64,000 bases of DNA from Magnolia sinica (lineage: Eukaryota; Streptophyta; Magnoliopsida; Magnoliales; Magnoliaceae): positions 10,868,001-10,932,000 of the forward strand of contig NC_080588.1 in assembly GCF_029962835.1 (NCBI RefSeq). Direction: 5' to 3'. The position numbers were made by a program, and so were the translations under genes. The notes under the pieces are model-generated. The model had not been told where the DNA came from. It ran no database searches and worked only from the letters and a program-made list of their open reading frames with translations. Below are positions 45,891-57,425 of the stretch, in pieces (positions within the stretch are counted from its first letter, which is position 1; each line of letters starts with the position of its first letter).

Positions 45891-47863
45891 CATTGTGATG
45901 TATATGCGGCCCATATTTGAGGCCCGTTGTGATGTGTATTCAGCCCTTGTTTAAGGTACAATGTGATGTATATGAGGCCTATGTGATGAGGCCCATTATG
46001 ATGCATTGAGGGCCAGGTGATGGAGCCTATTGTAATGTATGTTAGGGCGGTGTGAAAGTGCCCATCGTGAAGTGTATTAAGCTTTAAGTGAGGCTCATGG
46101 TGTTGTATATTTGGCCCTTGTGTGAGGCCATGGGCCCACTATATGTTAGGCTCTATGTTGCCCATTCTTTGGGGGCACTGTTGGTTAAATGTTCACATTG
46201 TCGAGGTCGATTGTCGATGCCGGTTATTGATACCGGTTATGAGTATGTGATAGCATAGCATCATGATACATACCTATATGCATCATTTACATGTTTGTTA
46301 TAAGATATGGTTAACCATTGCATATATCATTGGGCAGGTTGTTATGAGACTCCCCGACAGGAAGAGATTGTCTCACATAAGCGCACAGTATGTGCAGGAT
46401 TGATGCATAACTGGATTGTATGACTCATACATCTTGCATTATGTACCCTAGTGACATTAGGGCTGTAGCCTTCACAGGTATATCGTGGATGGCTAGATGG
46501 GACACCGAAAATCTGTTCCAGCATACGGGCGCCATAGATATCCCTGGTTGAAAATCCCTAAACCTCCGTGGCCAGGAGACACCCCAACATCGAGACTGAG
46601 TGGATATATATGAGCGCATAAGGGCTGAATACCAGGAGGGCACGTCTCCCACTGTGTCGTGGTCGGTTGGGAGGGGATGTGACCTTACTCGCCTGAGGGT
46701 AGGGGGCATAGCTAGGCTGAGTTTGACCAGCTCATAAATGGGTCCGCTATCGACGTGCCAAGTAGATATTGGCTGACTACTGGACAGGCGGATGGTGAGG
46801 TCTCTACCACTTGCATGGTCGCACGTCAGTGGGCGGTGATTGAATGTAGAGTGTACTAGACCCCGGTGATGATCGCAGAGAGAAATTGTACTAATATATG
46901 GACTTATCGAGTAGGGTTGCATATTCATTCATTCACTATCCACTCGGGTTGGTGGTGTGCAACTAATTATTATGTACATTCGTAATGGCAAGGATTTCGG
47001 TTGAGCGCAAAAACAACCTAAGATTAGGAGTCTACTACAATGAGTTTGGCTATCCAAATTTAGGTATGGGACTGGTTTGGATAGAAGTCCCTTGTGATGG
47101 ACCCCATAGCCTGCGATACTACGTACTATTATCCTGACTTCACTCCAACTTGGTCATTTCATTTGCATCGCATATTGCAGTGCATCATCAACATCTGATA
47201 TTTGGCTTACTATCCCCGCATTGCATAGCTAATCTACATTGCTTCATCAGTATATAATATTGTATTTATTATAATTTCTTTGCATCGCATTGCTTGGATA
47301 AGGATGATGGTATTTATGAGCCTATCAGCATGTTTTCGCATTACTCTGACATTGTATGATTTATGATCTTGCCAGTGTTTTTTATATTGTATGATTTATG
47401 GGCTTATCTGTATTTCCACTTACTCCGATTACTCTGATATTGCTTAATCGACATTTATCTAGTGCACACACTTTCACCACCCACTAAGCTTTCTATAAGC
47501 TTATGGATGATAGATGCGTGCAGGTGACATTAGGTTGTAGCAGCGTTGAGCTTGGAGCGTGTAGCTGTCTTCTGGAGCTTTGATTTTATTTTGACATATG
47601 TATTTCTCTTCCAACATTGTATTCAAGTTTATATTAGTGGATATGTGATGATGATGTTGCTTTTCTGATTTGGGAAAACTTGTGGTTATGCTTCTTACGA
47701 GATAAATGTACGTTGAAAAATCCTCCTTTTAGGATCCCAGAATCGGAACCGGGCATATGGGCACTGGGAGCCGAGAATGGGGTACTAAGGAGGCTGTCGG
47801 TGCCGAATTCGGCGATCAGGATTCCTGTGAATCCGATTTCTGGGTTTGGGGCGTGACAGAAGT

Positions 47864-47875
47864 TGGTATCAGAGC
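47864..47875 (+). other. Primer binding site, initiator tRNA-Met (element D)
   Basis: TGGTATCAGAGC, five bases after the LTR end, the site used by Del/Tekay-type elements. Confidence 0.88.
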
Positions 47876-48269
47876 ATAACCTGGGAATACCTGATAATAA
47901 TATCACATATCTGCTAATAGCTACCCTATACTCTCTGATTGTTAAGAACTTAGAATGATTAGATCCTTGACTTCGATTAACTTAGAAATTTTCTTATATA
48001 GCTCCCTACCGTTAAGTTGTGAGGTTGCATAGTATTCCAATTTCGATCATTTCTGATCAAGGATCCGAGGTTCAATAGAGTGATCGTAGTACTGATGAGG
48101 CATTTTGGGAGCACGAGGCTGAAGTTCATGGGCATTATCTCCATCTCTTGGGTGTTTGATGATGTCGGTATGTTGTGTTTTGATTAAAACTCTAGCGATT
48201 GGATTTCCTACCCTTGTGAACTCCGTATTTGTTGTGTCGTGTTTAAATTTTGATAATGAAATTTTTATT

Positions 48270-48281
48270 AAGAGGGGGAGT
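48270..48281 (+). other. Polypurine tract of element D
   Basis: AAGAGGGGGAGT directly precedes the 3' LTR start TGTAAGACCCG at 48282. Confidence 0.88.
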
Positions 48282-48524
48282 TGTAAGACCCGTATCCTAT
48301 CCCGTATTGTTCCGTAGGCTTCCGTGTTCCTCTCGGACGAATTCCGGCGACCTGCGATGCATAGACAGCAGTTGCGTGTGATCCTAAGTCGTATCCCCTA
48401 GATTTGAGTCGGCTCAATCCGAGACTTGTACCATTGCGCCCGCACCATCGCTATGTATTACGTGCTGAGGCGATACTCAAGCCAGGAGAATCTCAAGAGA
48501 ATCTCTACAACATGTTGTAAAAGG
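48282..48524 (+). repeat. 3' LTR of element D, first part
   Basis: It matches the first part of 42181-47858 and is broken by copia copy 2 after CATGT (48520-48524). The second CATGT is at 59370-59374, where the LTR resumes. Confidence 0.9.
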
Positions 48525-50488
48525 CAAAGCTATATGTCCTAGAGGGGGGGGAGGGAATAGAACTATGCCAAATTAAAACTTTAATAGCGGAATATAAATG
48601 AATAAAGAAAAGATGCATAATAAATAAATCACAGTACTTAAACGAAAAGTAACCTCAAAATTCTAGTCTTGAGAAGTTGATACAAATGTTGTTCTAAGGA
48701 CAACCTTACACCAAAAACCAAGGTTTATGGTATGACGACCTTATTTCTAGAAAGGTCTTTGTATCAAAAACTTAAACAGAAGAGGAATAAAAAGAAATAG
48801 CTAAAAAGAAAGTCTAAACTATTACAACATTCCCCACAATGCTTGAAATGTAAATATTACAACATTCACATCCACACATACATCCCACAAATTTGAATGA
48901 TAAAAGAAACGAAAATTACATAAACATTCAAATCACAAGACACAAAGAATTATAGTGGTTCACCTGTGTGTACACCAACTATTAAACAATTGCCACATAA
49001 CTTGCTACTCCATTCCTAATATCCTCCCACGAGGGATATTAGCATTCACTATGAAAATAGGTTTCTTAGGTTTACCCAAAACCTTCACAATTGTGTCTTT
49101 CAAATGGGCATACAAAATTCAAAAACCCCAACCTCTAAGTTTTGTGGCTCTCCTCAGATAACGAACACAATGAGATTTTTCTGGCTTAATCTCAAAAGAA
49201 ACCAAAATAAGGAAATTTACAATAATGTAAAATACCCGGATTTCTCCTTTTGAAGCAACCCGGAAGAACTAATAGGAGTAGAAGTTTGAATGTAGAAGTT
49301 TAATGTCCAATACTTACTTTGAAATGGTTCTAGGTTCTAGATTTATTTTAAATTAAACTAGTTAAGCTAACTCTATTTGATTTTGATTCCAAGAAGAAGG
49401 AATACAACAATTCCTCTTTTAAATCAGATTGGAATATAGAAACAAAATCAAATTGACAATGCTAACAAAAGAGAATATTAAATATGCACGAAGTAGCTTA
49501 AAATGAACACTAACTTATCTCTGAGTGATGCCTTGATTTTTCTTGAAATTGGATTATGAAACTCTGAAATTCGTGCTCTATTTATAGTTATAGAAATCGC
49601 ATCTTCGACTGGTCCTGAGGACACTATGACTGGTCGTAGGTCGAACATATTTTTGAATTTTTGAGCGTGATTAGATAAAATCGTTCCATGACTGGTCGTA
49701 GGCTGTTCACGATCGGTCGTGAGCCCTCCACAACTGGTCATGACAAACCCATGACTGGTCGTGAGGCACCAGGTTTCGTTGCTGTAGTTTAAGTCGTAGC
49801 TGTTAGACTGGTCGTGAATGAATCGTGTACTATTCACACGACCAGTCGAGCAGAGTCCAGGACTGGTCGTAGCTCAACCAAAAAATTCTGAAAATTTGCA
49901 ACAACTTAGGACTGGTCCTGGAATTGCTTAGATTGGTTGAGGCAATGCTAGGACTAGTCGAATAGGGTTCAGAACTAGTCTTGGAACAATCCAAATTCAT
50001 ATAAAGTGATTCAATTTGAATTATGTATACAAAATGACCTACCTTAAGGTCAATTTAACGTCTTTCATACTTGGGACATGAAGTATGAACATTGAAACTT
50101 CATTTCTTCAGATGATGGTTGACCTTTGACGATTATGAAGCTTTGAGATCTCTACATGATGTAGCTTGAACTTGAGATCTTCTAATGCTTGGATTTGTCA
50201 TTCTTGAGTTGTACTTCATCTTGAGTTGAACATTATCTTGAATCTTAAACAAGCACTTGTCTTTTGATGTAGCTCTTTTAGCTTTTGAAATACTCTGGAC
50301 TTTTAAGCTTACAGGAGTGGACAAAGTACTTGACCTTGCATGTGTTGAAGTAGATCACCGTTCTTAACTTAAAGCATTGTGATGCAGTGTCTTGAACATA
50401 TAAATCAACATGTTACACAAGACACAGATTGTGTTTTTAGTACCACAAAATTTAACAACTAAAGGAGCAGGAAACCATAGCACTTACA
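48525..50488 (-). repeat. 3' LTR of copia copy 2
   Basis: On the minus strand it starts TGTAAGTGCTATGG at 50488 and ends at 48525. A palindrome cluster lies at about 49600-49990 and a TATAAATA box at 49579-49586 (minus strand). By eye it is largely similar to 57426-59369, with scattered differences. Confidence 0.93.
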
Positions 50489-50785
50489 ATCTCCCCCTTT
50501 GTTAAATTTGTGACAAAACACACTCCGATCAAAATAAGAGAAACACAACATACTCGATAAAGAATCATGCATCAGTCATATATAAGAGAACCAGTTATAG
50601 CTTGGTTAAAGAATCATGCACCAGTTATTATTAACTAGCACAAATTCAAACTCCTCCTTACTTACTCCCCCTGAGTAGCACACATATATCCAAAAAAAAA
50701 TTATGTTACTCTACTCCCCCTCAATCCATATCCATAAGTATTCCATATAAATATTCAATCCAACTTAATATACTCCCCCTTTTTG
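50489..50785 (-). other. Four polypurine tracts of copia copy 2
   Basis: On the minus strand, AGGGGGAG-type tracts are at 50489-50500 (against the LTR), 50664-50672, 50712-50721 and 50772-50785. The last corresponds to the 6774 tract of copy 1. Confidence 0.75.
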
Positions 50786-50985
50786 TCACAATATGACAAA
50801 GGAAGCAAGGAATAAATGGAAGAGGAAGACAAATAAGAGAATAATAAAGGAGTTAAATAGGTAAAAGATATAAAAGCAAATTCAAAGTGCACATATCATA
50901 AACCAGTATAATCCAAAGTAAGTCTAGCACACTGAAAGTAACCAAAGTAGTATCAGAGTTATTACAGACCATAGGATAAAAACAC

Positions 50986-52122
50986 CTAATCAGATCCTAA
51001 AGAAAGAGCAAGTATAGTAGGATCAAGTTGATGAAGGCCCTTGTTTAAGCGCCTAAGATACTTGCGCATATATTTAAATTGTAAATCATGGGCAACATTC
51101 ATGTTCTCTACCTTCTCCTCAAGTGCATCAAGATGCGCATCAAAATCAGATCGTTCATAGTCAGGATCATTTCCAGAGTCTAATTTAATTTCATCAAAAA
51201 TGTCATCCATATTTATATCATCAGGAGGAAGATCACCAGTTTCATCTTCATTCACTCCTTCAACTCCACCACCACTAACATCCACTTGGCCAAGAGCTAA
51301 TTCCAGTTTCATCTTGTTAATATTTGAATTGTTAAAAATAAGATGATGGATAGGAGCCTCTCCAACAGGCATAACAACTAGCATGTGAGTAGCTAACATA
51401 GTCATAAGATATACAAATGGAATATCACTGTGACCTGCATGGAGACGAAACTGAATGATGGAATGACATATTAACGAAGGAAGACAAACTTTAGAACCAG
51501 AGATGACAGAACGTAAAACCCGAACCATAAAGGAGGTCAGTTCTGTTTTATTACCAGAACGCGGATATAGATTTGAAATAAAGATTTTGTGAAGAACCCT
51601 ATATCTGGGTAACAAGTACTTTGAGGGGAGCGCATTCTCTTTATGAGTCCATTGCACATTCATATTGCATAAATCTCTAGTGAGCATGCGTTTTTCTAAT
51701 TCTGAGAGTTTCTCAACTAGAGTATGAATAGGAATACCCTCATCATTAATAGGTATGTCCATTAGCCCAGAGATCAAATGGCGATCAATTTCAAATGGAC
51801 CTTCTCTAACATCAATTTTAGATGTTAAATTCTCAATCGAAAAATCAGAAATGCATGCAAACATGGACTGAGCAATAGACTGGTATGCAGGCCCACCCCA
51901 ATGTAAGATGTTAGCCCATCCTACAGCTTGAAGAAGTGGAAGGATACCAAAAGGAGTAATGTGTTCATGATCAATAGATCGCTCAACAATAACATTATGC
52001 AAACGCAAATCCCGTACATATGAGGGATCATCTTCGGGTGACCGAAGGTGGCACCATGCTATTGGAGTAGATCTAGAAGATGATGGACCATGAGAAGTTT
52101 TCTTTTTCCCTTTAGCATCCAT
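50986..52122 (-). CDS. Intact extra ORF of Sirevirus copy 2 (378 residues), function unknown
   Basis: It starts at ATG 52120-52122. An upstream TTG in frame is not needed, and copy 1 has its ATG at the same place. Residues 1-20 are basic and Ser-rich, 25-110 hold SPEDDPSYVR and LHWGGPAYQSI, and 112-125 hold DRHLISGLMDIPIN. A hydrophobic stretch spans about 234-253, an acidic stretch about 291-328, and a probable coiled coil about 333-366. It lies between RNase H and the 3' LTR, where Sireviruses carry an 'envelope-like' ORF. Residues 70-150 loosely recall the plant domain called 'putative plant transposon protein' (PF20167), which I cannot test here. There is no clear signal peptide. It is the only undamaged frame of the element. 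Confidence 0.8.
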   Translation of the reverse strand: MDAKGKKKTSHGPSSSRSTPIAWCHLRSPEDDPSYVRDLRLHNVIVERSIDHEHITPFGILPLLQAVGWANILHWGGPAYQSIAQSMFACISDFSIENLTSKIDVREGPFEIDRHLISGLMDIPINDEGIPIHTLVEKLSELEKRMLTRDLCNMNVQWTHKENALPSKYLLPRYRVLHKIFISNLYPRSGNKTELTSFMVRVLRSVISGSKVCLPSLICHSIIQFRLHAGHSDIPFVYLMTMLATHMLVVMPVGEAPIHHLIFNNSNINKMKLELALGQVDVSGGGVEGVNEDETGDLPPDDINMDDIFDEIKLDSGNDPDYERSDFDAHLDALEEKVENMNVAHDLQFKYMRKYLRRLNKGLHQLDPTILALSLGSD

Positions 52123-52418
52123 TTGCAAGAAGAAACTCAAGGAATCAAGATATCACAAAGGATGTAGAGTGGGGTTTGGCTAGAACAGATTTTTGAAAAG
52201 AAAATCCCAAAATCGCAATGAATCACAAAATAAATTACTCCAAGAGTGAAAATGAAGTAATATTGACTAGAATCTACAAGAAAAATGCAAATAACGCACT
52301 AACCTTGAAGATCTAGGAAGGTGGGTATGATCGGTCGGGCGTTGGCTTGTTGGAGAGGAAATAAGAAATGAGGAAGATGAAGTTTTTCCTAAATTTTAAA
52401 AGGGCTAGCATGCTACAT

Positions 52419-52488
52419 AACTGGTCGTTGGTCATCCTCGACCAGTCATGCCCTGACTGGTCGAGCATGTCCACGACTGGTCGTGTAC
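52419..52488. promoter_or_regulatory. Palindrome cluster upstream of the extra ORF (copy 2)
   Basis: Four CGACTGGTCG/CGACCAGTCA copies lie in 70 bases, about 300 bp upstream of the ORF start. The equivalent cluster in copy 1 is at 5027-5182, and the LTRs carry the same motif. Confidence 0.55.
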
Positions 52489-52540
52489 TATCAAAAACAT
52501 GCATTTTTCATAAAATTTAAAATTTAAACCAATAAATTAT

Positions 52541-52543
<3 letters not shown>

Positions 52544-52589
<46 letters not shown>
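52544..52589. repeat. (AT)n microsatellite after RNase H of copy 2
   Basis: About 23 AT units. The RNase H stop of copy 1 (TGA after GMCNLN) is CGA here, so the frame reads into this tract as repeated Ile-Tyr. Confidence 0.93.
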
Positions 52590-52592
<3 letters not shown>

Positions 52593-52602
52593 TGAATATT
52601 CG

Positions 52603-54170
52603 ATTTAGATTGCACATACCAAGATCAAATTTCAATTTATTAAACCTGGTTTTGTCGAGCGGCTTAGTAAAAATGTCAGCAAGTTGATTCTCGATCGGAA
52701 TATATTCCAAAGATATTATTTTTTCTTCCACTAATTCACGAATGTAATGATACCTAATATTAATGTGCTTGGTACGTGAATGCTGGATTAGATTTTTAGA
52801 TATATTTATTGCACTGGAATTGTCACAATATAAAACCATTGACTCTTATGCAATTTCGTAATTGCTTAACATTCTATTAATCCAAACAAGCTGAGTACAT
52901 GCATTTCCACCTACGATGTATTCAGCCTCAATAGTTGAGAGTGATATAGAACTTTGCTTCTTACTAAATCAAGAAACTAAACAATTTCCGATATAGAAAC
53001 AACCACCACTGGTTGCTTTCCTATCATCGATATTTCCAGCCCAATCAACATCAGTGTACCCAGCCAACTGAACACTAATATCATATGGATACTAGAGACC
53101 CAAATTAATAGTACTTGCGACATATCGAATAATCCGCTTAACAGTAGTTAGATGTGACTCTTTAGGGTTAGATTGATATCTAGTGCAAATACCAACACTA
53201 AAAGCAATATCAGGTCTACTTGCAGTTAAATAAAGCAAGCTGTTAATCATACTACAATATAATTTAGGATCTACTTTTTTACCTGTAGAGTCTTTTGAGA
53301 GCCTTAAAGTTGTACTCATAGGAGTATCAAAATTTTTCCCATTCTCAAATCTGAACTTTTTAATCAAGTTCAAAGCATATTTGGTTTGAGAAATAAAAAT
53401 ACCATCAGGTTGTTGTTTTACTTACAACCCTAGGAAATAATTTAATTCCCCAACCATGCTCATTTCGAACTTAGATTTCATTAAATCTGCAAACTCAATA
53501 GTCATGGTAGTACAAGTAGATTCATAATCATTAACATAGATTTGTACCATTAAGATATCATTGTTATGTTTTTTTAACAAAAAGAGTCTTATCAACACTT
53601 CCCATTTGAAATTTATGACTTAGTAAAAACTTAGTCAACTTTTCGTACCACGCCCTAGGAGCTTGTTTCAATCCGTAGAGAGCCCTTTTAAGGCGGTAGA
53701 CATGATCGGTGTTCTTAGGGTCTTCAAAACCCGTTGGTTGTTCAACATACACTTCTTCATGTAAATCACCATTTAAGAAGGCACTTTTTACATCTATTTG
53801 ATAAATTTTGAATTTTCTAAAGCATGCAATGGATATAAATAGTCTGATTGATTCAAGACGAGCTACTAGGGCAAATGTTTCATCATAATCGATTCCTTCA
53901 ATTTGAGTGTACCCTTGTACAACCAGTCTAGCCTTGTTTCAAATTATATTACCAAGTTCATCAGACTTATTTTTGAAAATCCACTTAGTTCCTATAATAT
54001 GTTTATCTTTAGGTCTAGGAACAAGATACTAAACATCATTTCTCACAAATTGGTTAAGCTCTTCTTGCATCGCAACTATCTAGTTTTTGTTAGTAAGAGC
54101 TTCTTTTACATTTGCCGGTTCTATCTGAGATGTAAAACACACGTAATTACATATATCTTCTAGTTAACTA
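52603..54170 (-). pseudogene. Reverse transcriptase-RNase H of copia copy 2
   Basis: Pieces include [24 protein letters not shown] (53752-53564), PDIAFSVGICTRYQ (53373-53092) and the RNase H end with YCDNSSAINISKN (from 52839). The active-site motif at 53527-53538 reads YVND, so a catalytic Asp is replaced by Asn. Stops and shifts separate the open pieces. The N-terminal ALTNEN/WMQEELNQF region near 54050-54110 is also damaged. Confidence 0.87.
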
Positions 54171-55250
54171 TGAGTGCGCCACCAGTGAGAGGGTTTTCAA
54201 GAATTTAAGTAGTTGGATGATCTTTAACAGTCCTCAGTTCGGAATTAGTTTGATCTGATGATGTATCTGGTTTGTCAATTAAAAGAACTTCATCATTATC
54301 TGAACTTGATGTAGGTGTATTCAAGTGATCATCGATGACCATATTAATGGACTCTTGAATAACATCGGTCCTCTTATTCGGTACTCGATATGCTCGACTG
54401 TTTATGGAATATCCTAAAAAGATCCCTTCATCACTTTTAGTGTCAAACTTGCCCAGATTTTTACGGTCACGTAAAATATAGCACTTGCTGCCAAAAACTC
54501 GAAAGTATTTGACAGTAGGCTTCTTGTTGAACCATATTTCATAAGCTGTCTTACAGTATGATTTTCTCGTATAGACCCAGTTGATTATATAGCATGTAAT
54601 ATTTACACCTTCAGCCCAAAGATTTTTAGGGAGCTTCATACTATTCAACATTACATTAGCCATTTCTTTAAGTATTCTATTTTTTCTTTCAATAATTCCA
54701 TTTTATTGTGGTTCTTTAGGTGCAGAGAATTCATGCGATATTCTCTGATCGCAACAGAATTTCTCAAAACTGCTATTTTCAAATTTTGATCCATGATCAC
54801 TACGGATCTGACAGACTTGAGAACCTTTTTTCATTTGAATTTATTTGAGAACTCTTTTCACTTCATCAAGGGTTTCTGATTTATCCTTTAAAAAGGCTAC
54901 CCAAGTGAATCTCGTATAATCATCCACAATCACCAGTATATATTTTTTACCACCTCGACTCTCCGTCCTGGTTGGTCCTATGAGATCCATGTGGAGAAGT
55001 TCGAGAGGATTAGATATGGCATTGGAGTCCACCTTTTTGTGAGCATTCCTAGTTTGTTTGCCAATCTGAAATTACCACATATTTTGTCTACTTTCTGTAA
55101 TTTAGGTAGACTTCTTGTCAGTTCTCTTTTACTCAATCTATATGGATTAAGGTAGTGTACATGTCCAAGGCGTTTATGCCATAATTCATTCTCATCGGTA
55201 TGGACCATGTAACATAATTGAATAGATGAGCTAGAATTACTAATAATATA
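54171..55250 (-). pseudogene. Integrase of copia copy 2
   Basis: The pre-integrase segment ELWHKRLGHVHYLNPYRL lies near 55190-55140. The first Asp is in LLHMDLIGPTRTESRGGKKYI, from 55032. The C-terminal part opens at 54663 (LPKNLWAEGVNITCYIINWVYTR, FGSKCYILRDR, FLGYSINSRAYRV) and ends at 54205 in a Ser/Asp-rich linker. The middle, with the second Asp and the Glu, is interrupted by frame changes between 54841 and 54663. Confidence 0.86.
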
Positions 55251-55703
55251 GCAGTTTTCAGACGTTCTACTACCAGTTAATATTACAAAACCATTTTTGT
55301 TTAAAATTTCACACCCTAGGTTAGAAAATTTAACACTATGATTTTTATTGCATATTTGAGATATGCTTAATAGATTGTATTTTAACCCTTCAATGTATAA
55401 AACATTCTCAAATAAAGGGAGGTTAGAAAGTTTAACCATACCTTGGCCAATAATCTTGCAGTTGCTACCATCACCAAATGTGACTGATCCATTAGTCATG
55501 TCTTTAAGAGTTGTGAATAGACCTTTATCACTAGTCATATGCTTTGAGCATCCACTGTCTAAGTACCACTTTGAATGACTTGAAGCTTTGAAAGCCGTGT
55601 GGGCAACCAAGCAAGTAACCTTCGGAACCCATTTTATAACTGTTTTGGATTTTGGAGTATAGTTGGTCTTCTTATATTTGTAATTGTTGTAAGAATGACC
55701 CAC
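55251..55703 (-). pseudogene. Protease domain of copia copy 2 (active site intact)
   Basis: WYLDSGCSKHMTSDKG carries a complete Asp-Ser-Gly at 55551-55559, followed by SVTFGDGSNCKIIGQG and LLSISQICN. The open frame 55703-54978 also includes the pre-integrase segment, so this is the best preserved part of the copy 2 polyprotein. It has no start codon of its own and depends on the broken upstream gag frame. Confidence 0.87.
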
Positions 55704-57340
55704 TGAGTTAGATTTTAAGAGCCACTTAAGTATATCAACTATTTTTTCAGCTAAAGGGTTTCGGTTCTAATTTTTATAGTTGATATAATTACTTTTAGGT
55801 TTGAAAGATTCAGAAGTTTTAGCATTTTTAGAAAACTTTTGATTTGAACTATTCCCTTTCGAGTTTGAAAAATCTCATTTCACAAACTTAGGAGGAGTAT
55901 TCTTCTGTTTAGGAGGAACATTTTTATCGTATCCCAAACCGGATCGGTCGCCACATTTTCTTAATCTAGACAAAAGTTTTTCTAACTTAGGATCACCTTG
56001 GGCATACCTCCATGTATCCTTTAAACTCAAAAGAGAAGAGACTTCAAGTTTAAGATTTTCAATCAGGGAAGTTTTGAAATCTAAATCGCATTTTGATTTT
56101 TCAAAATAATCTGAGATGTGGGATTTTTCTTAAACAAGGGAATCAAAATTTTCTTTAGGTTAAATTTTTTTTTTTTTTAAAGTTTTAGTTTTACGGCAAT
56201 TTTACAACTTGCCTTGTATAGGCCATTGTAAGCATCCTGAAGGTCTTCTTTATTTTCATGATCACTATTTAAATTTTCTTCACTAATTAAATCATCATGA
56301 TTTGAAAAAGTGAACTTGGGTAGAGTCATAAGGGCTTTAACTTCATTGCCTGACTCGGTTTCGGAATCTTCTGATTCAGAAGAGGTTTCAGTGCCAGAAG
56401 ATTCATCCCAAGTAGCTAACATTCCTTTCTTTTTAGGTTTGTCCTTTTTAGGACACTTGTTTGCTAATTGTCCATATTCGTGGCAGTTGTAACATTGACT
56501 GTCTTTTAAAGATTTTCAAGTTTTAGATTTAGATTTAGATCTTTTCTTATCATTTGATTTTTGAAAGTCAACCCTCAAAAATCTTGTAAAACTTTTTCGC
56601 AAAAAGAGCCATATCGTCTTAAGAATTTTCTAAATCAGAATTTTCTTATGAAATACATTTAGAATATTTAAGTGCAATAGATTTTCTTTTATGAGCTTTA
56701 AAATTTAACTCATAGGTTTGTAAAGATCCAACTAGTTCTTCTACCCTCATATTGTTCGTATTACGAAGTTCCTGGATCACGGTTATCTTAGGATTGAACC
56801 GTTCAGGAAGTGAGCGTAGTATATTTGCACATACTTTACTTTCTAGAATTTTATCGCCAAGACCCCACATAGAGTTTACAATGTCATTTAATCTTATATA
56901 AAAGTCCATGAACATTTCATTTTCCTCTATATGTATTTCCTCAAATTTGGTTATGAGGAGTTGGACTTTAGATTTCTTGACAATTGATATACCCTCGTGT
57001 GTCATTTCTAAAATATCCCAAGCTTACTTTGTAGTATCACAGGATATTTGAATTCATCTAGTGATAGTGCGCAAGTGATTGCATTTAGTGCTTTTGCATT
57101 GGCACAACTTTCATTTTTCTGAAGAGTGGTCCAAGAGAAATAAGGCATTACTCTCATTGATTTGGAACCATCGATACCAGTCACTTCAGTAGTAGGAGGG
57201 GTCCATTCAGTCATTGTGGCTTGCCACACACTCTCATCCATGGATTTAAGGAAAATTCTCATCCTGGCTTTCCAATAGGTATTGTTGGAGCGATCAAATG
57301 GTGGAGGCCTAGTGACTGAAAGGCTATCAAAATTTGACAT
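55704..57340 (-). pseudogene. gag: gag of copia copy 2, frameshifted
   Basis: The start ATG is intact at 57338-57340 (MSNFDSLSVTRPPPFDRSNN), followed by the YWKARMRIFLKSMDESVWQA core. A frame change falls near 57030, after which 57005-56646 continues. The zinc knuckle at 56453-56494 reads CYNCHEYGQLANKC, with Gln in place of the metal-binding His. The acidic Ser/Glu-rich stretch after it and the lysine-rich coiled region toward 55900 match copy 1. T and A runs near 56165-56180 add a further break. Confidence 0.87.
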
Positions 57341-57410
57341 CTTATAAATAGCTTAGATCGGTTAGCTCAAGAAATAAATTTAAAAATATAACAATAAAAA
57401 TGAGCTATTA

Positions 57411-57423
57411 GGCTCTGATACCA
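57411..57423 (-). other. Primer binding site, initiator tRNA-Met (copia copy 2)
   Basis: The minus strand reads TGGTATCAGAGCC, the consensus site, two bases after the 5' LTR end at 57426. Confidence 0.93.
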
Positions 57424-57425
57424 CT

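Larger units (their letters stand above)
42181..47858 (+). repeat. 5' LTR of element D (5678 bp)
   Basis: It starts TGTTAGACCCGTATCC and ends GGGGCGTGACA. The same order of blocks recurs at 48282-48524 plus 59375-64000: CT-rich microsatellites near 42592-42644 and 43160-43200, 350-380-bp modules, a GGCCCAT array, a CGATT minisatellite, and a conserved unique block at 46200-47300. Sequence comparable to 47162-47858 would lie just past the window end. No coding frame is convincing. Confidence 0.9.
47859..48281 (+). other. Internal region of element D (423 bp, non-coding)
   Basis: It runs from GAAG before the primer site to the polypurine tract and keeps only a short leader and tail. I find no frame longer than a few dozen codons and nothing like gag or pol. 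Confidence 0.8.

Noticed and set aside
46425..46928. A 167-codon antisense open frame in the D 5' LTR, with relatives at 63349-63759 and 33588-33842.
   Set aside because: It follows the general conservation of a unique LTR block, has different lengths and breaks in each copy, and shows no recognisable protein features.
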